Notes: generated by a model from the sequence alone, not told the origin. 64,000 bases of DNA from Gemmatimonadota bacterium (GCA_028874905.1 JAPPGZ010000082.1:62001-126000), one strand, 5' to 3'. Positions 18,046-26,270 are shown, numbered from the stretch's first letter. Translations and numbers: made by a program.

Positions 18046-18342
18046 GTGGCGAAGCAAGAACCAATGGACCGAGCCCGAGACGAGTTGTTCAGTCACATTC
18101 ACCGTTGCGGCGTGTTGCAGGCGCACGTGGATGATCAGGACTCCTGGATGACCGAGACCATCGAATATCTCGCGGAACGGTATCCGGATCTGGGTGTCAG
18201 GGAACTGTCTGAGCTCAAGGCCGTGGGAATGCAGTTCTGCAAGCCCGTCATCTCCAGGCTCAGGCGTGAAGAACCCGCCGACCCCCCCGCCGTTGATGGC
18301 GGGCCGGGCGAGGCCATCCTGGGAGAGCCCAGGGACGCCTGA
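18046..18342 (+). CDS. small hypothetical protein
   Basis: A 98-residue soluble protein. The GTG at 18046 is chosen because a strong AGGAGGAG site lies just upstream. It is mostly helical by composition, with one Cys near the N-terminus (HRCGVLQAHVDD) and another in MQFCKP. The conserved-looking core is DSWMTETIEYLAERYPDLG, and the C-terminal 20 residues are Pro/Gly-rich and probably disordered. I recognise no family. It lies 43 bp before the glycosylasparaginase gene and may be co-transcribed with it. Confidence 0.65.
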   Translation: MAKQEPMDRARDELFSHIHRCGVLQAHVDDQDSWMTETIEYLAERYPDLGVRELSELKAVGMQFCKPVISRLRREEPADPPAVDGGPGEAILGEPRDA

Positions 18343-18385
18343 CCACGTTTCTCAGCAGTACCCTTTTCCACCAGGAGTGCGATCG

Positions 18386-19486
18386 ATGACCAGTCGCCGT
18401 GACTTTCTCAAGACCTCTGCGGGGGTCGGTGTAGGTGCCGCCGTCGGCCTCGGATCCGCGCAACCGTTGTCGGGGGCTCCGACCGTTCGCAAAAGCGTCG
18501 TTGTCCCGGTTGCCGTTGCGAGCGGAAACGGACTCGAGGCCGTGGAGACGGCCGTCCAGAGCGTCACCCAGGGTGGCGACACGCTGGATGCGGTGGTCGA
18601 AGGCGTGAACATCGTGGAGCGCGATCCCGGCGACGCGTCCGTGGGCTTCGGGGGACTGCCGAACCTGGACGGTGTCGTGCAGCTCGATTCGTCGGTCATG
18701 CACGGCCCCAGCAGGGGCGCGGGCGCGGTCGCGTGTCTGGAAGGCGTCAAGACGCCATCGCGCGTGGCCGTCGATGTCATGAGGTACACCGACCACGTGC
18801 TGCTGGTAGGGGAGGGCGCACAGCGCTTTGCGGTGTCCATGGGACATCAGCTGGAGGACCTGTTGACCGAGCGTTCCAGGCGCCGGTGGATCGAGTGGCG
18901 CGCCCGGATGAGCGATATCGACGACTACCTGAGGCCGGAGGAATCGGGGTTGAAGGCACCTCCGTTCGAAGACGAGGACGACTACGGGCTGTCGCTGCTC
19001 GACTCTCACGACGGAGTGCGCCCGCAGGGCACGATCAACTGCAACGTCATCAACGCGAATGGGGATCTGTCGGGCGTGACGACCACGTCGGGACTGTCCT
19101 ACAAGATCCCGGGCCGCGTCGGCGACTCACCGATCGTGGGAGCCGGCCTCTACGTGGACAACGATGTCGGCGCGTGTGGTTCGACGGGGAGGGGCGAGGC
19201 GGTCATCAAGACGTGCGGGTCCCACTCGGTTGTCGAGTTGATGCGCGCGGGACTGACACCGACCGACGCGTGCCTCGAGGCGCTTCGGCGCATTGTGACC
19301 TTCACCACGGAAGACCGGCTCCGGAACGCGGAGGGGCGCCCGAGCTTCAACGTGAACTACTACGCGATCAACAAGAACGGCGAATACGGCGGCGCGGCCA
19401 TTTATTCCGGCGGCCGGTATGCGGTGTGCAGGGACGGCGAGACCCGCCGCGAGGATCTGGCCTACCTGTTCGAGCGGAGGGGTTGA
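18386..19486 (+). CDS. glycosylasparaginase (N4-(beta-N-acetylglucosaminyl)-L-asparaginase), Tat-exported
   Basis: A 366-residue Ntn hydrolase. The ATG at 18386 begins a twin-arginine signal (SRRDFLKTSAG, residues 3-13), so the protein is exported folded. Autoprocessing should occur at G215/T216 (RPQGTINCNVI), making T216 the catalytic nucleophile. The downstream TTTSGLSYKIPGRVGDSPI is the family signature that binds the substrate Asn. The family removes Asn from glycoasparagine or hydrolyses related beta-aspartyl substrates. The next gene starts immediately after its stop, so they are probably coupled. Confidence 0.9.
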   Translation: MTSRRDFLKTSAGVGVGAAVGLGSAQPLSGAPTVRKSVVVPVAVASGNGLEAVETAVQSVTQGGDTLDAVVEGVNIVERDPGDASVGFGGLPNLDGVVQLDSSVMHGPSRGAGAVACLEGVKTPSRVAVDVMRYTDHVLLVGEGAQRFAVSMGHQLEDLLTERSRRRWIEWRARMSDIDDYLRPEESGLKAPPFEDEDDYGLSLLDSHDGVRPQGTINCNVINANGDLSGVTTTSGLSYKIPGRVGDSPIVGAGLYVDNDVGACGSTGRGEAVIKTCGSHSVVELMRAGLTPTDACLEALRRIVTFTTEDRLRNAEGRPSFNVNYYAINKNGEYGGAAIYSGGRYAVCRDGETRREDLAYLFERRG

Positions 19487-19861
19487 TTGGACGCGGACGA
19501 CAAGAAGCCCGGACCCGTGGGGTTCGGCGTCGAGGAGTTGCCCGAGGTCAAGAAAATGGAACGCCTGCATTGCAGCGGACGTCAGGTGCCATCTCCCATG
19601 GGTGGCTTCCTGATGGATCTCGGCGTGCGCGGGGAGCCCGACGGAACCAGCACCGTGCTCTTCGAATGCAAGACATCGGCGCTGCGGTTCCAGTTGCCCC
19701 TTCGGATCAGTACGTGGCGAGAGCGGCGCAAGGTCAGGATGCAGGCGGACGAAGGACTGGATCCGATGTGCCCGCGGGGAGAACTGGGCCCGTCCCTGGT
19801 GCGGCGCGGGAAGGACTTCTTCTGCCCCCGCTGCAACATCATGTTCGGGAGGGTACCGTAG
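19487..19861 (+). CDS. small Cys-containing (zinc-ribbon-like) hypothetical protein
   Basis: A 124-residue protein starting on a TTG immediately after the glycosylasparaginase stop. It contains a CPRG...CPRC pair (MCPRGELG and FFCPRCNIMFG) near the C-terminus, plus earlier cysteines (LHCSG, FECKTS), suggesting a metal-binding zinc ribbon. A central beta-rich segment (ALRFQLPLRISTW) follows. No signal peptide. I do not recognise the family. A start at a later codon is possible, but the immediate TTG fits the tight spacing of this run. Confidence 0.65.
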   Translation: MDADDKKPGPVGFGVEELPEVKKMERLHCSGRQVPSPMGGFLMDLGVRGEPDGTSTVLFECKTSALRFQLPLRISTWRERRKVRMQADEGLDPMCPRGELGPSLVRRGKDFFCPRCNIMFGRVP

Positions 19862-19931
19862 CGTCCTGCCCGAAAGGACCGGACCCTGGCCTGTTGCCCG
19901 GGCGCCGGCTCCGACGGATGCACGTTCGCAC

Positions 19932-20993
19932 GTGGCCCGGATCGCGCTGATCCCCGGGGACGGAATCGGTCCCGAAGTCGTGTGCGCCGCACAGGAGGTG
20001 ATGCGCGCCGCAGCCCAAAAGCACGGCCTCGACGTCACGCTTGACGAGTTGGGTCTCGGCGCGGAACGCTACCTGCGGGACGGCACCACCCTGACTGTCG
20101 AGGACCGCGACCGCCTGGTCAGCGACTACGACGCAGCGCTTCTCGGCGCGCTCGGCGACCCTCGTGTCCCCGACAACGTTCACGCCCGCGACATCCTGCT
20201 GGGCTTGCGGCTGTTCGCGGACCTGTACATCAACTATCGGCCCTGCAAGCTGCTCGTCCCGGCCCTGTCCCCGCTCCGGAACCCGGATCCCGCCACCGAC
20301 ATCGTCTTCTTCAGGGAAAACACGGAGGGACTCTACGCGGGTCTGGGAGGCAGCTTCAGGACCGGTACCAAGGACGAGGTTGCGATCGAGGAGAGTCTCA
20401 ACACCTACAAGGGCGTTGAGCGTATCGTCAGGGCCGGCTTCGAACATGCGCGGGCGACTGGACGCACCCGTGTCACGCTGGTCGACAAGGCCAACGTGCT
20501 GGCGCACGAAGGGGGCCTGTGGCGGCGTGTCTTTGCCGAGGTCGGAAGCGAATTCCCGGAGGTCGAACGCGACGCCATGTACGTCGACGCCATGGCCATG
20601 GACCTGGTCCGCCGGCCGCAGCGCTACGAGATAGTGGTGACGTCGAACCTCTTCGGCGACATCCTCAGCGATCTGGCCGCGCAGGTCACCGGTGGCCTGG
20701 GTCTCGCGCCTTCGGGGAACATCAACCCGGGTGTTTGGGCCCTCTTCGAACCGGTGCATGGATCTGCGCCCGATATCGCGGGTAAGGGCATTGCGAACCC
20801 GGTGGCGGCGGTGGCGTGCGTGAGCCTTGCGTTGGCGCACCTCGGGATGGAAGAGGCTGCGGCCGACGTGGACGACTGCATTCTCACGTCTATCGCGGAA
20901 GGCGTCACAACACCCGACCTGGGAGGCGACGCCACGACACGGGAGGTCGGACGATGGATGGCGGCGCGGCTTCTCCACGCGGCATCGGGTTAA
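19932..20993 (+). CDS. isocitrate/isopropylmalate dehydrogenase family protein
   Basis: A 353-residue NAD(P)-dependent beta-decarboxylating dehydrogenase with a GTG start at 19932. The N-terminus ARIALIPGDGIGPEVV is family-defining. The substrate-loop segment FFRENTEGLYAG resembles isocitrate, homoisocitrate or tartrate dehydrogenases more than LeuB. LVDKANVL, SNLFGDILSDLAAQ and FEPVHGSAPDIAGKGIANP supply the catalytic Lys, the metal-binding Asp and the cofactor loop. No leucine or lysine biosynthesis genes are nearby, so the substrate remains open. Confidence 0.87.
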   Translation: MARIALIPGDGIGPEVVCAAQEVMRAAAQKHGLDVTLDELGLGAERYLRDGTTLTVEDRDRLVSDYDAALLGALGDPRVPDNVHARDILLGLRLFADLYINYRPCKLLVPALSPLRNPDPATDIVFFRENTEGLYAGLGGSFRTGTKDEVAIEESLNTYKGVERIVRAGFEHARATGRTRVTLVDKANVLAHEGGLWRRVFAEVGSEFPEVERDAMYVDAMAMDLVRRPQRYEIVVTSNLFGDILSDLAAQVTGGLGLAPSGNINPGVWALFEPVHGSAPDIAGKGIANPVAAVACVSLALAHLGMEEAAADVDDCILTSIAEGVTTPDLGGDATTREVGRWMAARLLHAASG

Positions 20994-21050
20994 GTTTACC
21001 GGTGTTTCGCGCATTTCAGCGACCTGGTCGACCAGTCATGGAGCTTAGGG

Positions 21051-22256
21051 ATGGGGACTCAAGGACTTGATACGGAGGTCGTCTTCCTCTCGGGAAAACG
21101 GACTCCCTTTGGAACCTTCGGCGGCTCGCTGAGGGACTTCACCGCCACGGATCTCGGCGTTCTGTCGGCGGAGGCGGCAGTCGAAGCGGCGGGTATCGAG
21201 CCCGCCCAGGTGGGCCACGTCTTCTACGGCAACGCGTTGCAGACCTCCGCCGATGCGATTTACCTCGCGCGGCACATCGGCCTGCGCGCGGGCGTGCCCC
21301 AGGAAGTCGGCGCCCTCACGGTGAACCGGCTGTGCGGGTCGGGCTTCCAGGCCGTCGTATCGGGTGCGCAGGAGATCCTGCTCGGCGGTGCGGACGTGAC
21401 CCTGTGCGGCGGCGCGGAATCCATGAGCCAGGCCCCTCACGTCGTGCGTGGCGCGAGATGGGGCGGCTTGCGGCTCGGTCCCGCGGCCAACGGGTTCCAC
21501 GACGTGCTCTGGGAGGCCCTTACGGACTCGCACTGCGGCCTGAGCATGGCGCAGACCGCCGAGGAGCTCGCCGACCGGTACGACGTGACCCGGGAAGAGG
21601 CCGATCAGGTTGCCGTCAACAGCCAGCGGCGCGCGAAGGCCGCGTGGGATGGCGGCCGCTACGAAGCCGAGGTCTCGCCGGTCACGGTAAGGACCCGCAA
21701 GGGCGAGTCGCAGTTCCTGATCGACGAGCACATGCGGCCGGATACGACCATGGAAGACCTGGGACGGCTACGGCCCTACTTCCGCAAGGACGGACTGGTT
21801 ACGGCGGGGAACGCCAGCGGCATCGGTGACGGCGCCGCGTCGGTCGTGCTCGCCGAGGGGCAGTGGGCCCGGGCGAACGGAGCGGCCCCGATCGGACGGC
21901 TGGTGTCATGGGGATTCGCCGGTGTCGACCCGAGGATCATGGGGATCGGACCCGCGCCGGCCGCCCGCGCCGCACTGTCCGCTGCCGGCCTGGGCCTGGA
22001 CGACATGGACCTGGTCGAGGTGAACGAGGCCTTCGCGCCCCAGTACAAGGCTGTCGAAAAGGAGTTGGGACTCGATCCCGAGCGCACCAACGTCGACGGC
22101 GGTGCGATCGCGATCACCCACCCGCTTGCGGCCTCGGGAACGAGGATCACACTGCACCTGCTTCACGAGCTGCGCCGACGGGGTGCACGGTATGGACTCG
22201 GTGCGGCGTGCATCGGAGGCGGGCAGGGCGGGGCGGTGGTGGTGGAGGCACTTTGA
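21051..22256 (+). CDS. acetyl-CoA acyltransferase (thiolase)
   Basis: A 401-residue thiolase that condenses two acetyl-CoA or cleaves 3-ketoacyl-CoA. The nucleophile is C95 in NRLCGSGFQAV. The acid/base residues lie in VNEAFAPQ (NEAF motif), in THPLAASGTR (GHP-like His) and in the C-terminal Cys of CIGGGQGGA. Full family length. With the 3-hydroxyacyl-CoA dehydrogenase at 23164 and the enoyl-CoA hydratase at 27583 it gives three steps of fatty-acid beta-oxidation or of butyryl-type metabolism. Confidence 0.93.
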   Translation: MGTQGLDTEVVFLSGKRTPFGTFGGSLRDFTATDLGVLSAEAAVEAAGIEPAQVGHVFYGNALQTSADAIYLARHIGLRAGVPQEVGALTVNRLCGSGFQAVVSGAQEILLGGADVTLCGGAESMSQAPHVVRGARWGGLRLGPAANGFHDVLWEALTDSHCGLSMAQTAEELADRYDVTREEADQVAVNSQRRAKAAWDGGRYEAEVSPVTVRTRKGESQFLIDEHMRPDTTMEDLGRLRPYFRKDGLVTAGNASGIGDGAASVVLAEGQWARANGAAPIGRLVSWGFAGVDPRIMGIGPAPAARAALSAAGLGLDDMDLVEVNEAFAPQYKAVEKELGLDPERTNVDGGAIAITHPLAASGTRITLHLLHELRRRGARYGLGAACIGGGQGGAVVVEAL

Positions 22257-22283
22257 TGCGGTCGGTGGATGCCGGGTGGGCGA

Positions 22284-23138
22284 ATGAGCGGTAAGGCAAC
22301 GCTTTCGAGGCGGGACTTCGACGAGGTCATGCGACGGGCCTCGGAGCTCGCTGCCGCGGAGCCGGGCGCGTCGGAAGAGGAGTTCACGGAAGCCGAGCTT
22401 GTACGTATCGGGCGTGAAGTCGGGTTGGCGGATCGTCATGTGCGCAGAGCACTGGCCGAGTTCCGGACGGACCGCGGGAGGTTTGCCCGGGGGCGTGGCC
22501 GGATACGGGCGCTCCTGGCGACCGGGGAGATCCAGTCGGCCCGGACGGTGGAGCGGCCGCGTGCACGGATCCACAGGGAACTGGACGACTTCATGGTGGG
22601 CAGCCAACTCCTGCAGCGCGTTCGTCAAAGGGAAGATCTGCTCCAATACCGTCCCGCGATCGATTGGGCCTCACGGGTCGCGCGGGCGGCGAGTTCGACA
22701 TCGCGTCAGCACTACGTCGCGGCGTCGCGGCTGGTGGAGGCGCGCCTGGACGAACTGGGCCCGGACTCCACGCAGGTGGACATCGTCGTCGATCCCGGCA
22801 TGGTCGGGAAATACAGAACAGGTGCGGTGCTGGGCGGCGGGATGGCCGGTGCAGCGGCGGGGATCGGCGTTGGCGCCGGACTTGCTCTGCTGACTACGCT
22901 GCCGGTGGCGGTCGCCGGTGGCATAGCGGCCGGGATTGTCTCCGCTGTGGTGGTCATGAGCCTGGTGGCTCTGGGCTTCGAGCGGAGGCTCGGCGAAGTG
23001 CACCTGGAGGTGGAGGGCATCCTCGACGGACTCGAGAGCGACGGAGGACTGGAGCCTCCTCCGCCGGCGTGGCGGCGTTGGGTGCGGCGCCACTTCCACG
23101 GCGTGGCCCGCGAGGTGATGGGCAAGGACGAATACTGA
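22284..23138 (+). CDS. hypothetical protein with two C-terminal membrane segments
   Basis: A 284-residue protein starting at the ATG at 22284; an ATG at 22269 would add five residues. The N-terminal 70 residues are charged and helical (SRRDFDEVMRRASELAAAE... then ADRHVRRALAEFR). A central soluble part follows, then a Gly/Ala-rich membrane hairpin (about residues 181-203 and 206-231), and a short basic tail. The layout suggests a membrane-anchored sensor-like or scaffold protein, but I recognise no family. It lies between thiolase and 3-hydroxyacyl-CoA dehydrogenase, 27 bp and 25 bp from each. Confidence 0.7.
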   Translation: MSGKATLSRRDFDEVMRRASELAAAEPGASEEEFTEAELVRIGREVGLADRHVRRALAEFRTDRGRFARGRGRIRALLATGEIQSARTVERPRARIHRELDDFMVGSQLLQRVRQREDLLQYRPAIDWASRVARAASSTSRQHYVAASRLVEARLDELGPDSTQVDIVVDPGMVGKYRTGAVLGGGMAGAAAGIGVGAGLALLTTLPVAVAGGIAAGIVSAVVVMSLVALGFERRLGEVHLEVEGILDGLESDGGLEPPPPAWRRWVRRHFHGVAREVMGKDEY

Positions 23139-23163
23139 CCCTGCTATGGGAGGAGATTCGAAG

Positions 23164-24042
23164 TTGGAGATCAACAGATTAGGCGTTGCCGGTTGCGGAC
23201 TCATGGGCAGCGGCATCGTGGAGGTCGCGGCCAAGGCCGGGTGCGACGTGGTGGTGTGCGAAGTGGACGCGGCGGCGGTCGCCGCAGGGCGTGCCCGGGT
23301 GGTCAAATCGCTCGATCGGGCTGTGTCGAAGGGCAAGCTCGACAAGGCCGGGCGCGACGAGGTTCTCAGGCGGATCACGTTCACCGTGTCGTTGGACGAC
23401 TTCGCCGACTGCGACATGGTGCTCGAGGCGATTGTCGAGTCGCTCGAGGCAAAAAACGACCTCTTCGGCTACCTGGACGGCGTCTGCCCCGAAAGAACGA
23501 TCTTCGCGTCCAACACCAGCTCGCTGACGGTGACAGACATGGCGGCGGCCACCTCGCGACCGGATCGCTTCATCGGCATCCACTTCTTCAACCCCGTGCC
23601 GGTCATGAAGCTGGTCGAAGTCGTCAGGACCATCGCGACCAGCGACGAGACCTTCGAGGCGGCGCGCGCCTTCGCGAGTCGGGTCGGGAAGGTGCCCATC
23701 GCGGCGAGAGACAACTCCGGCTTCGTGGTCAACCTGCTTCTGGTCCCGTTCATGCTCGACGCGATCCGACAGCTGGAGCGCGGCGTGGCCTCGGTCGAGG
23801 ACATCGACACCGCCCTGACCCTGGGTTGCGGGCATCCGATGGGCCCATTCGTGCTCTGCGACTTCGTAGGGCTCGATACGCTCTACCAGGTCGCGGAGAT
23901 CATGTATGCCGAGTATCGGGAAGAACGTTACGCGGCGCCTCCCTTGCTCAAGCGGCTCGTGACCATGGGGAGGTACGGACGCAAGAGCGGCGCCGGGTTC
24001 TACGACTGGACGCCCGCGGGGCCGGTGGCGCTGAAGGTCTGA
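23164..24042 (+). CDS. 3-hydroxyacyl-CoA (3-hydroxybutyryl-CoA) dehydrogenase
   Basis: A 292-residue enzyme that interconverts 3-hydroxyacyl-CoA and 3-ketoacyl-CoA with NAD. An upstream ATG (23146) is in frame, but the sequence GGAGGA lies between that ATG and a TTG at 23164, which gives a proper ribosome-binding site only for the TTG; nothing resembling one precedes the ATG. The Rossmann motif GVAGCGLMGSGI is at the N-terminus, and the catalytic His is in GIHFFNPVPVMKLVEV. The single-domain length fits the short bacterial form. The stop is two bases from the convergent rpsU stop. Confidence 0.9.
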   Translation: MEINRLGVAGCGLMGSGIVEVAAKAGCDVVVCEVDAAAVAAGRARVVKSLDRAVSKGKLDKAGRDEVLRRITFTVSLDDFADCDMVLEAIVESLEAKNDLFGYLDGVCPERTIFASNTSSLTVTDMAAATSRPDRFIGIHFFNPVPVMKLVEVVRTIATSDETFEAARAFASRVGKVPIAARDNSGFVVNLLLVPFMLDAIRQLERGVASVEDIDTALTLGCGHPMGPFVLCDFVGLDTLYQVAEIMYAEYREERYAAPPLLKRLVTMGRYGRKSGAGFYDWTPAGPVALKV

Positions 24043-24044
24043 AG

Positions 24045-24239
24045 CTATCGTCGCGACCGGCGCTGGCGTCTCCGCTCACGGCGGATGGCCGCCTCGCGCC
24101 GTCGCTTCCGCTGTGCGCTCGGCTTCTCGTAGAAGCGGCGCTTGCGGAGCTCCGAGTAAAGCCCGGATCTCTGCACCTTTCGCTTGAATCTGCGAAGTGC
24201 CCGCTCCAGACTCTCGTTTTCCTTGACGAAGACTTCCAA
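24045..24239 (-). CDS. rpsU: 30S ribosomal protein S21
   Basis: The core [20 protein letters not shown] and [17 protein letters not shown] is characteristic of S21, and the tail is very basic. I start at the TTG at 24239 (LEVFVKENE...), giving 64 residues that align with the usual N-terminus PVIKVRENE. An ATG in frame at 24284 would add 15 residues unlike the family, and a promoter-like -10 box overlaps that ATG. A GGGGTG element lies five bases before the TTG. The choice of start is inference; the gene itself is clear. Confidence 0.86.
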   Translation of the reverse strand: MEVFVKENESLERALRRFKRKVQRSGLYSELRKRRFYEKPSAQRKRRREAAIRRERRRQRRSRR

Positions 24240-24279
24240 GTCGTCACCCCAACGTTGAGGAACTCGTGACCAGACCTTA

Positions 24280-24309
24280 ATCATAGCCGCAAATGGCGGT
24301 TCAAAACAA
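24280..24309 (-). promoter_or_regulatory. candidate promoter of rpsU
   Basis: On the minus strand TTGTTT (24304-24309) and TATGAT (24280-24285) are separated by 18 bases and resemble a -35/-10 pair. The spacer contains a short inverted repeat (CCGC/GCGG). Transcription would start near 24273, inside the region that a longer ATG-started rpsU would use. This is a pattern match only. Confidence 0.4.
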
Positions 24310-24412
24310 GTGCCGGAACCCGCGGGCCATGTGTCCTTGCCTGCCGGGTAAACATATGGTTATTATCCCGGCCCCCCTTCTGCCAGCCCGCGTTCACGGA
24401 GCGGCCGAATCC

Positions 24413-25327
24413 ATGCACCGGATGACAACCACGGAAAGTCGCCCCGAGGCGATGGCCGATGTACCGGGCATTTGCGAATTGCCGCTCACGAGGGCGGTCG
24501 TGCAGTACCGGCGCGCCCACGAGCTGTACCGTCCGGGCGGGCGGATTCAGGATATTGGCCTCGCGGTGGTGCTGGAGGGTCGGTTTGCTTCCTCCGTCCG
24601 CGCGATCGACCTGGGGTCGGCGAGGATCAAGTATCTGAATCTGGCGTCCGAGCTTGTGGTCCTGGACTGGGTCTACGGCCCAACGCTGGCCCATTTGCGG
24701 ACTCTCACCGCGGCTGACGAAGACCCGGACGCGGCAAGGGAGTCGGAATCGGCCGGAAAGCGCGAATCCGCTGGCCACCGTGACGACCGGAACCTCCGTC
24801 GCTACTGCTTCGACCTGGCTCTCAGGGTCCTCAACCGCCGCGGCTTTTCGCCGCTGACGCGGCCGACGCTGCTCCGCATCGGCTTCCGCGACATCTGCAA
24901 GGACCTGGACCTTCATGAGAATACGGTGGTGCGTATCGTCACCGGGCGCGGGACCGTCACGCGGGTTCATCTGGACTACGAGGCGAACGCCCTCGTGTTC
25001 CGCACGGCGACTCGCGAGGGCGCGCAGACGTTGGAAGGCGTGCTTCGCGAGGTCTTCCCCGACCTGCCGGTCGGCCGACCGTCCGTGGGTGCCCCAGACC
25101 GGACGGAATCGCGCCAGGTGCGCTTCGGGATCCCCGTGGACTTCAACGAGCTACGGGGGAGCCTGCAGCGGATGCGTGGCGGCCTGAGTCATCTGATCGC
25201 GCGTTTCGAGCCTGAGCGGTTCCGTGCCGTCGGCGGCATCGTGTCGACCTTCGGCGAACGGGCCACGCTGAGCCGGCTTTCCTTCGGGGAATCCGACGCG
25301 GTGGGCGGCGGACTCGCCGTACACTGA
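24413..25327 (+). CDS. hypothetical protein of unknown function
   Basis: About 304 residues from the ATG at 24413; the open frame extends to 24293, but the first 40 residues of that extension look unlike coding sequence. The N-terminal half has beta-rich segments (IQDIGLAVVLEGRFASSVRAI, LASELVVLDWVYG). The middle has an acidic/basic linker (DEDPDAARESESAG). The C-terminal half has segments such as RIGFRDICKDLDLHE and VTRVHLDYEANALVF. No signal peptide, membrane segment or recognisable motif. It is divergent from rpsU. Confidence 0.6.
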   Translation: MHRMTTTESRPEAMADVPGICELPLTRAVVQYRRAHELYRPGGRIQDIGLAVVLEGRFASSVRAIDLGSARIKYLNLASELVVLDWVYGPTLAHLRTLTAADEDPDAARESESAGKRESAGHRDDRNLRRYCFDLALRVLNRRGFSPLTRPTLLRIGFRDICKDLDLHENTVVRIVTGRGTVTRVHLDYEANALVFRTATREGAQTLEGVLREVFPDLPVGRPSVGAPDRTESRQVRFGIPVDFNELRGSLQRMRGGLSHLIARFEPERFRAVGGIVSTFGERATLSRLSFGESDAVGGGLAVH

Positions 25328-25336
25328 CCATCGTCC

Positions 25337-25352
25337 GGCCCGCGAGCGGGCC
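25337..25352 (+). terminator. possible hairpin downstream of the 24413 gene
   Basis: GGCCCG and CGGGCC flank a CGAG tetraloop ten bases after the stop codon. A C-run rather than a U-run follows, so an intrinsic terminator is doubtful; it may instead protect the 3' end. Confidence 0.3.
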
Positions 25353-25779
25353 CCCCCGTCGGCGATTGGGTCCTGACCGTGGCGTCCGGGGTCGCGCAGA
25401 GCCGTCTGAACCGCGAACGGGGTGGCGCGGAGGCGGAGGGGGGCGCTCCCAGCCGCTACGGGGGAGTTCCACGATGCGGAAACTCGGCCGGAACGAGCGT
25501 TTCACGGGTTTTTCGACCGCCTCGCCCGATGATGATTTTTTGGTAAAAATATGTTTATGACGGCCTTCGGTCCGGACTTTGGAATAGCCATCCAACTGCT
25601 TATCAATTTGTCACTTAGCCTGTGTCGGAATTGTAACTACCAAGGGTCTCACACGATCTGGAAACAACTGGATTACAAAAGTCGTCCATTCTCGTAAAAT
25701 ATTGATACATAACAAGTTAGGGGATTTGGATACAGAAACGGAAACGTGCTTGCGGGTCGCGTTCCAGCCTTGTATGGTT

Positions 25780-25847
25780 CAAGCCCGTCCTTCGGAAGGA
25801 AGGGTTGCCCGCTCGCTGCCGGCGCCACGCTCTTCCCCCCGGGCTTG
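25780..25847 (+). ncRNA. candidate structured RNA / leader element
   Basis: CAAGCCCG (25780-25787) is perfectly complementary to CGGGCTTG (25840-25847). Between them lies the hairpin TCCTTCGGAAGGA (25788-25800) directly stacked on the first arm, and a GC-rich stretch able to form further pairs. This gives a closed multi-stem structure about 50 bases before the small gene at 25899. It matches no riboswitch class I recognise. Confidence 0.35.
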
Positions 25848-25898
25848 TCGGCTGAAATTGGCGAGAATTACATTTCCAGACTTAAGGGTGTAGTGCGC

Positions 25899-26120
25899 AT
25901 GTGGAACACGCGGTCCGTGCAACTCGACGTTCGCCTGCCGAACGACTTGGCTGCGGAAGCAGAGGAGGTACAACGTTCGGATCCGGACTTCCTGAGCCGG
26001 GTCGTCCAGTACGGTCTCACGCGACGTTCGATCTATCGCCGACTTAGAGAGGCCGAGGGCGGCCACAACCGTTCGCTGAGCCACTCCGCGGACTCGGGTA
26101 CAGGCTTCGCGCACCCATAG
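25899..26120 (+). CDS. small ribbon-helix-helix-like protein
   Basis: A 73-residue protein from the ATG at 25899. The start MWNTRSVQLDVRLPNDLA looks like the beta strand plus first helix of a ribbon-helix-helix DNA-binding fold, and EVQRSDPDFLSRVVQYGLTRRSIYRRL could supply the second helix and a basic region. The last 20 residues are low-complexity. The frame stays open further upstream, but that part is non-protein-like and overlaps the inverted repeats. A transcriptional or antitoxin-like role is inference from the fold pattern only. Confidence 0.55.
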   Translation: MWNTRSVQLDVRLPNDLAAEAEEVQRSDPDFLSRVVQYGLTRRSIYRRLREAEGGHNRSLSHSADSGTGFAHP

Positions 26121-26226
26121 GAGCCGCCCGGCTTCATTGCCTGGTCTCTCAAACACGCCCGCCGCGGCGTATTGCTTGCCTCCGACCTTGAAGCGCCGTG
26201 GTCACCAGACGGGCCGTGGCAGCGGA

Positions 26227-26270
26227 CTTGACGCACCGGGGCTGACAGCCTTGACGCACCAGGGCTGACA
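26227..26270. repeat. two 21-bp direct repeats, one mismatch
   Basis: 26227-26247 and 26250-26270 are copies of the same 21-bp unit (starting CTTGACGCACC and ending GGGCTGACA) with one difference (G/A), at a 23-bp period, about 110 bp upstream of the gene at 26379. Each unit contains TTGACG. They could be a tandem protein-binding site. Confidence 0.6.

Larger units (their letters stand above)
25328..25898. other. 571-bp intergenic region with an AT-rich island
   Basis: No convincing gene is visible. 25337-25352 holds a GC hairpin. From about 25487 to 25745 the sequence is markedly AT-rich, including runs such as TTTTTTGG and TAAAAATATG, against a strongly GC-rich background. TTACAA with TAAAAT 16 bases further on (about 25673-25700) is a weak promoter-like pair reading right. 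The last 120 bases return to GC-rich and contain the inverted repeats listed separately. Confidence 0.55.

Noticed and set aside
25366-25893. Short open frames in the AT-rich intergenic region
   Set aside because: Low-complexity or arginine-rich translations without ribosome-binding sites; no homology-like features.
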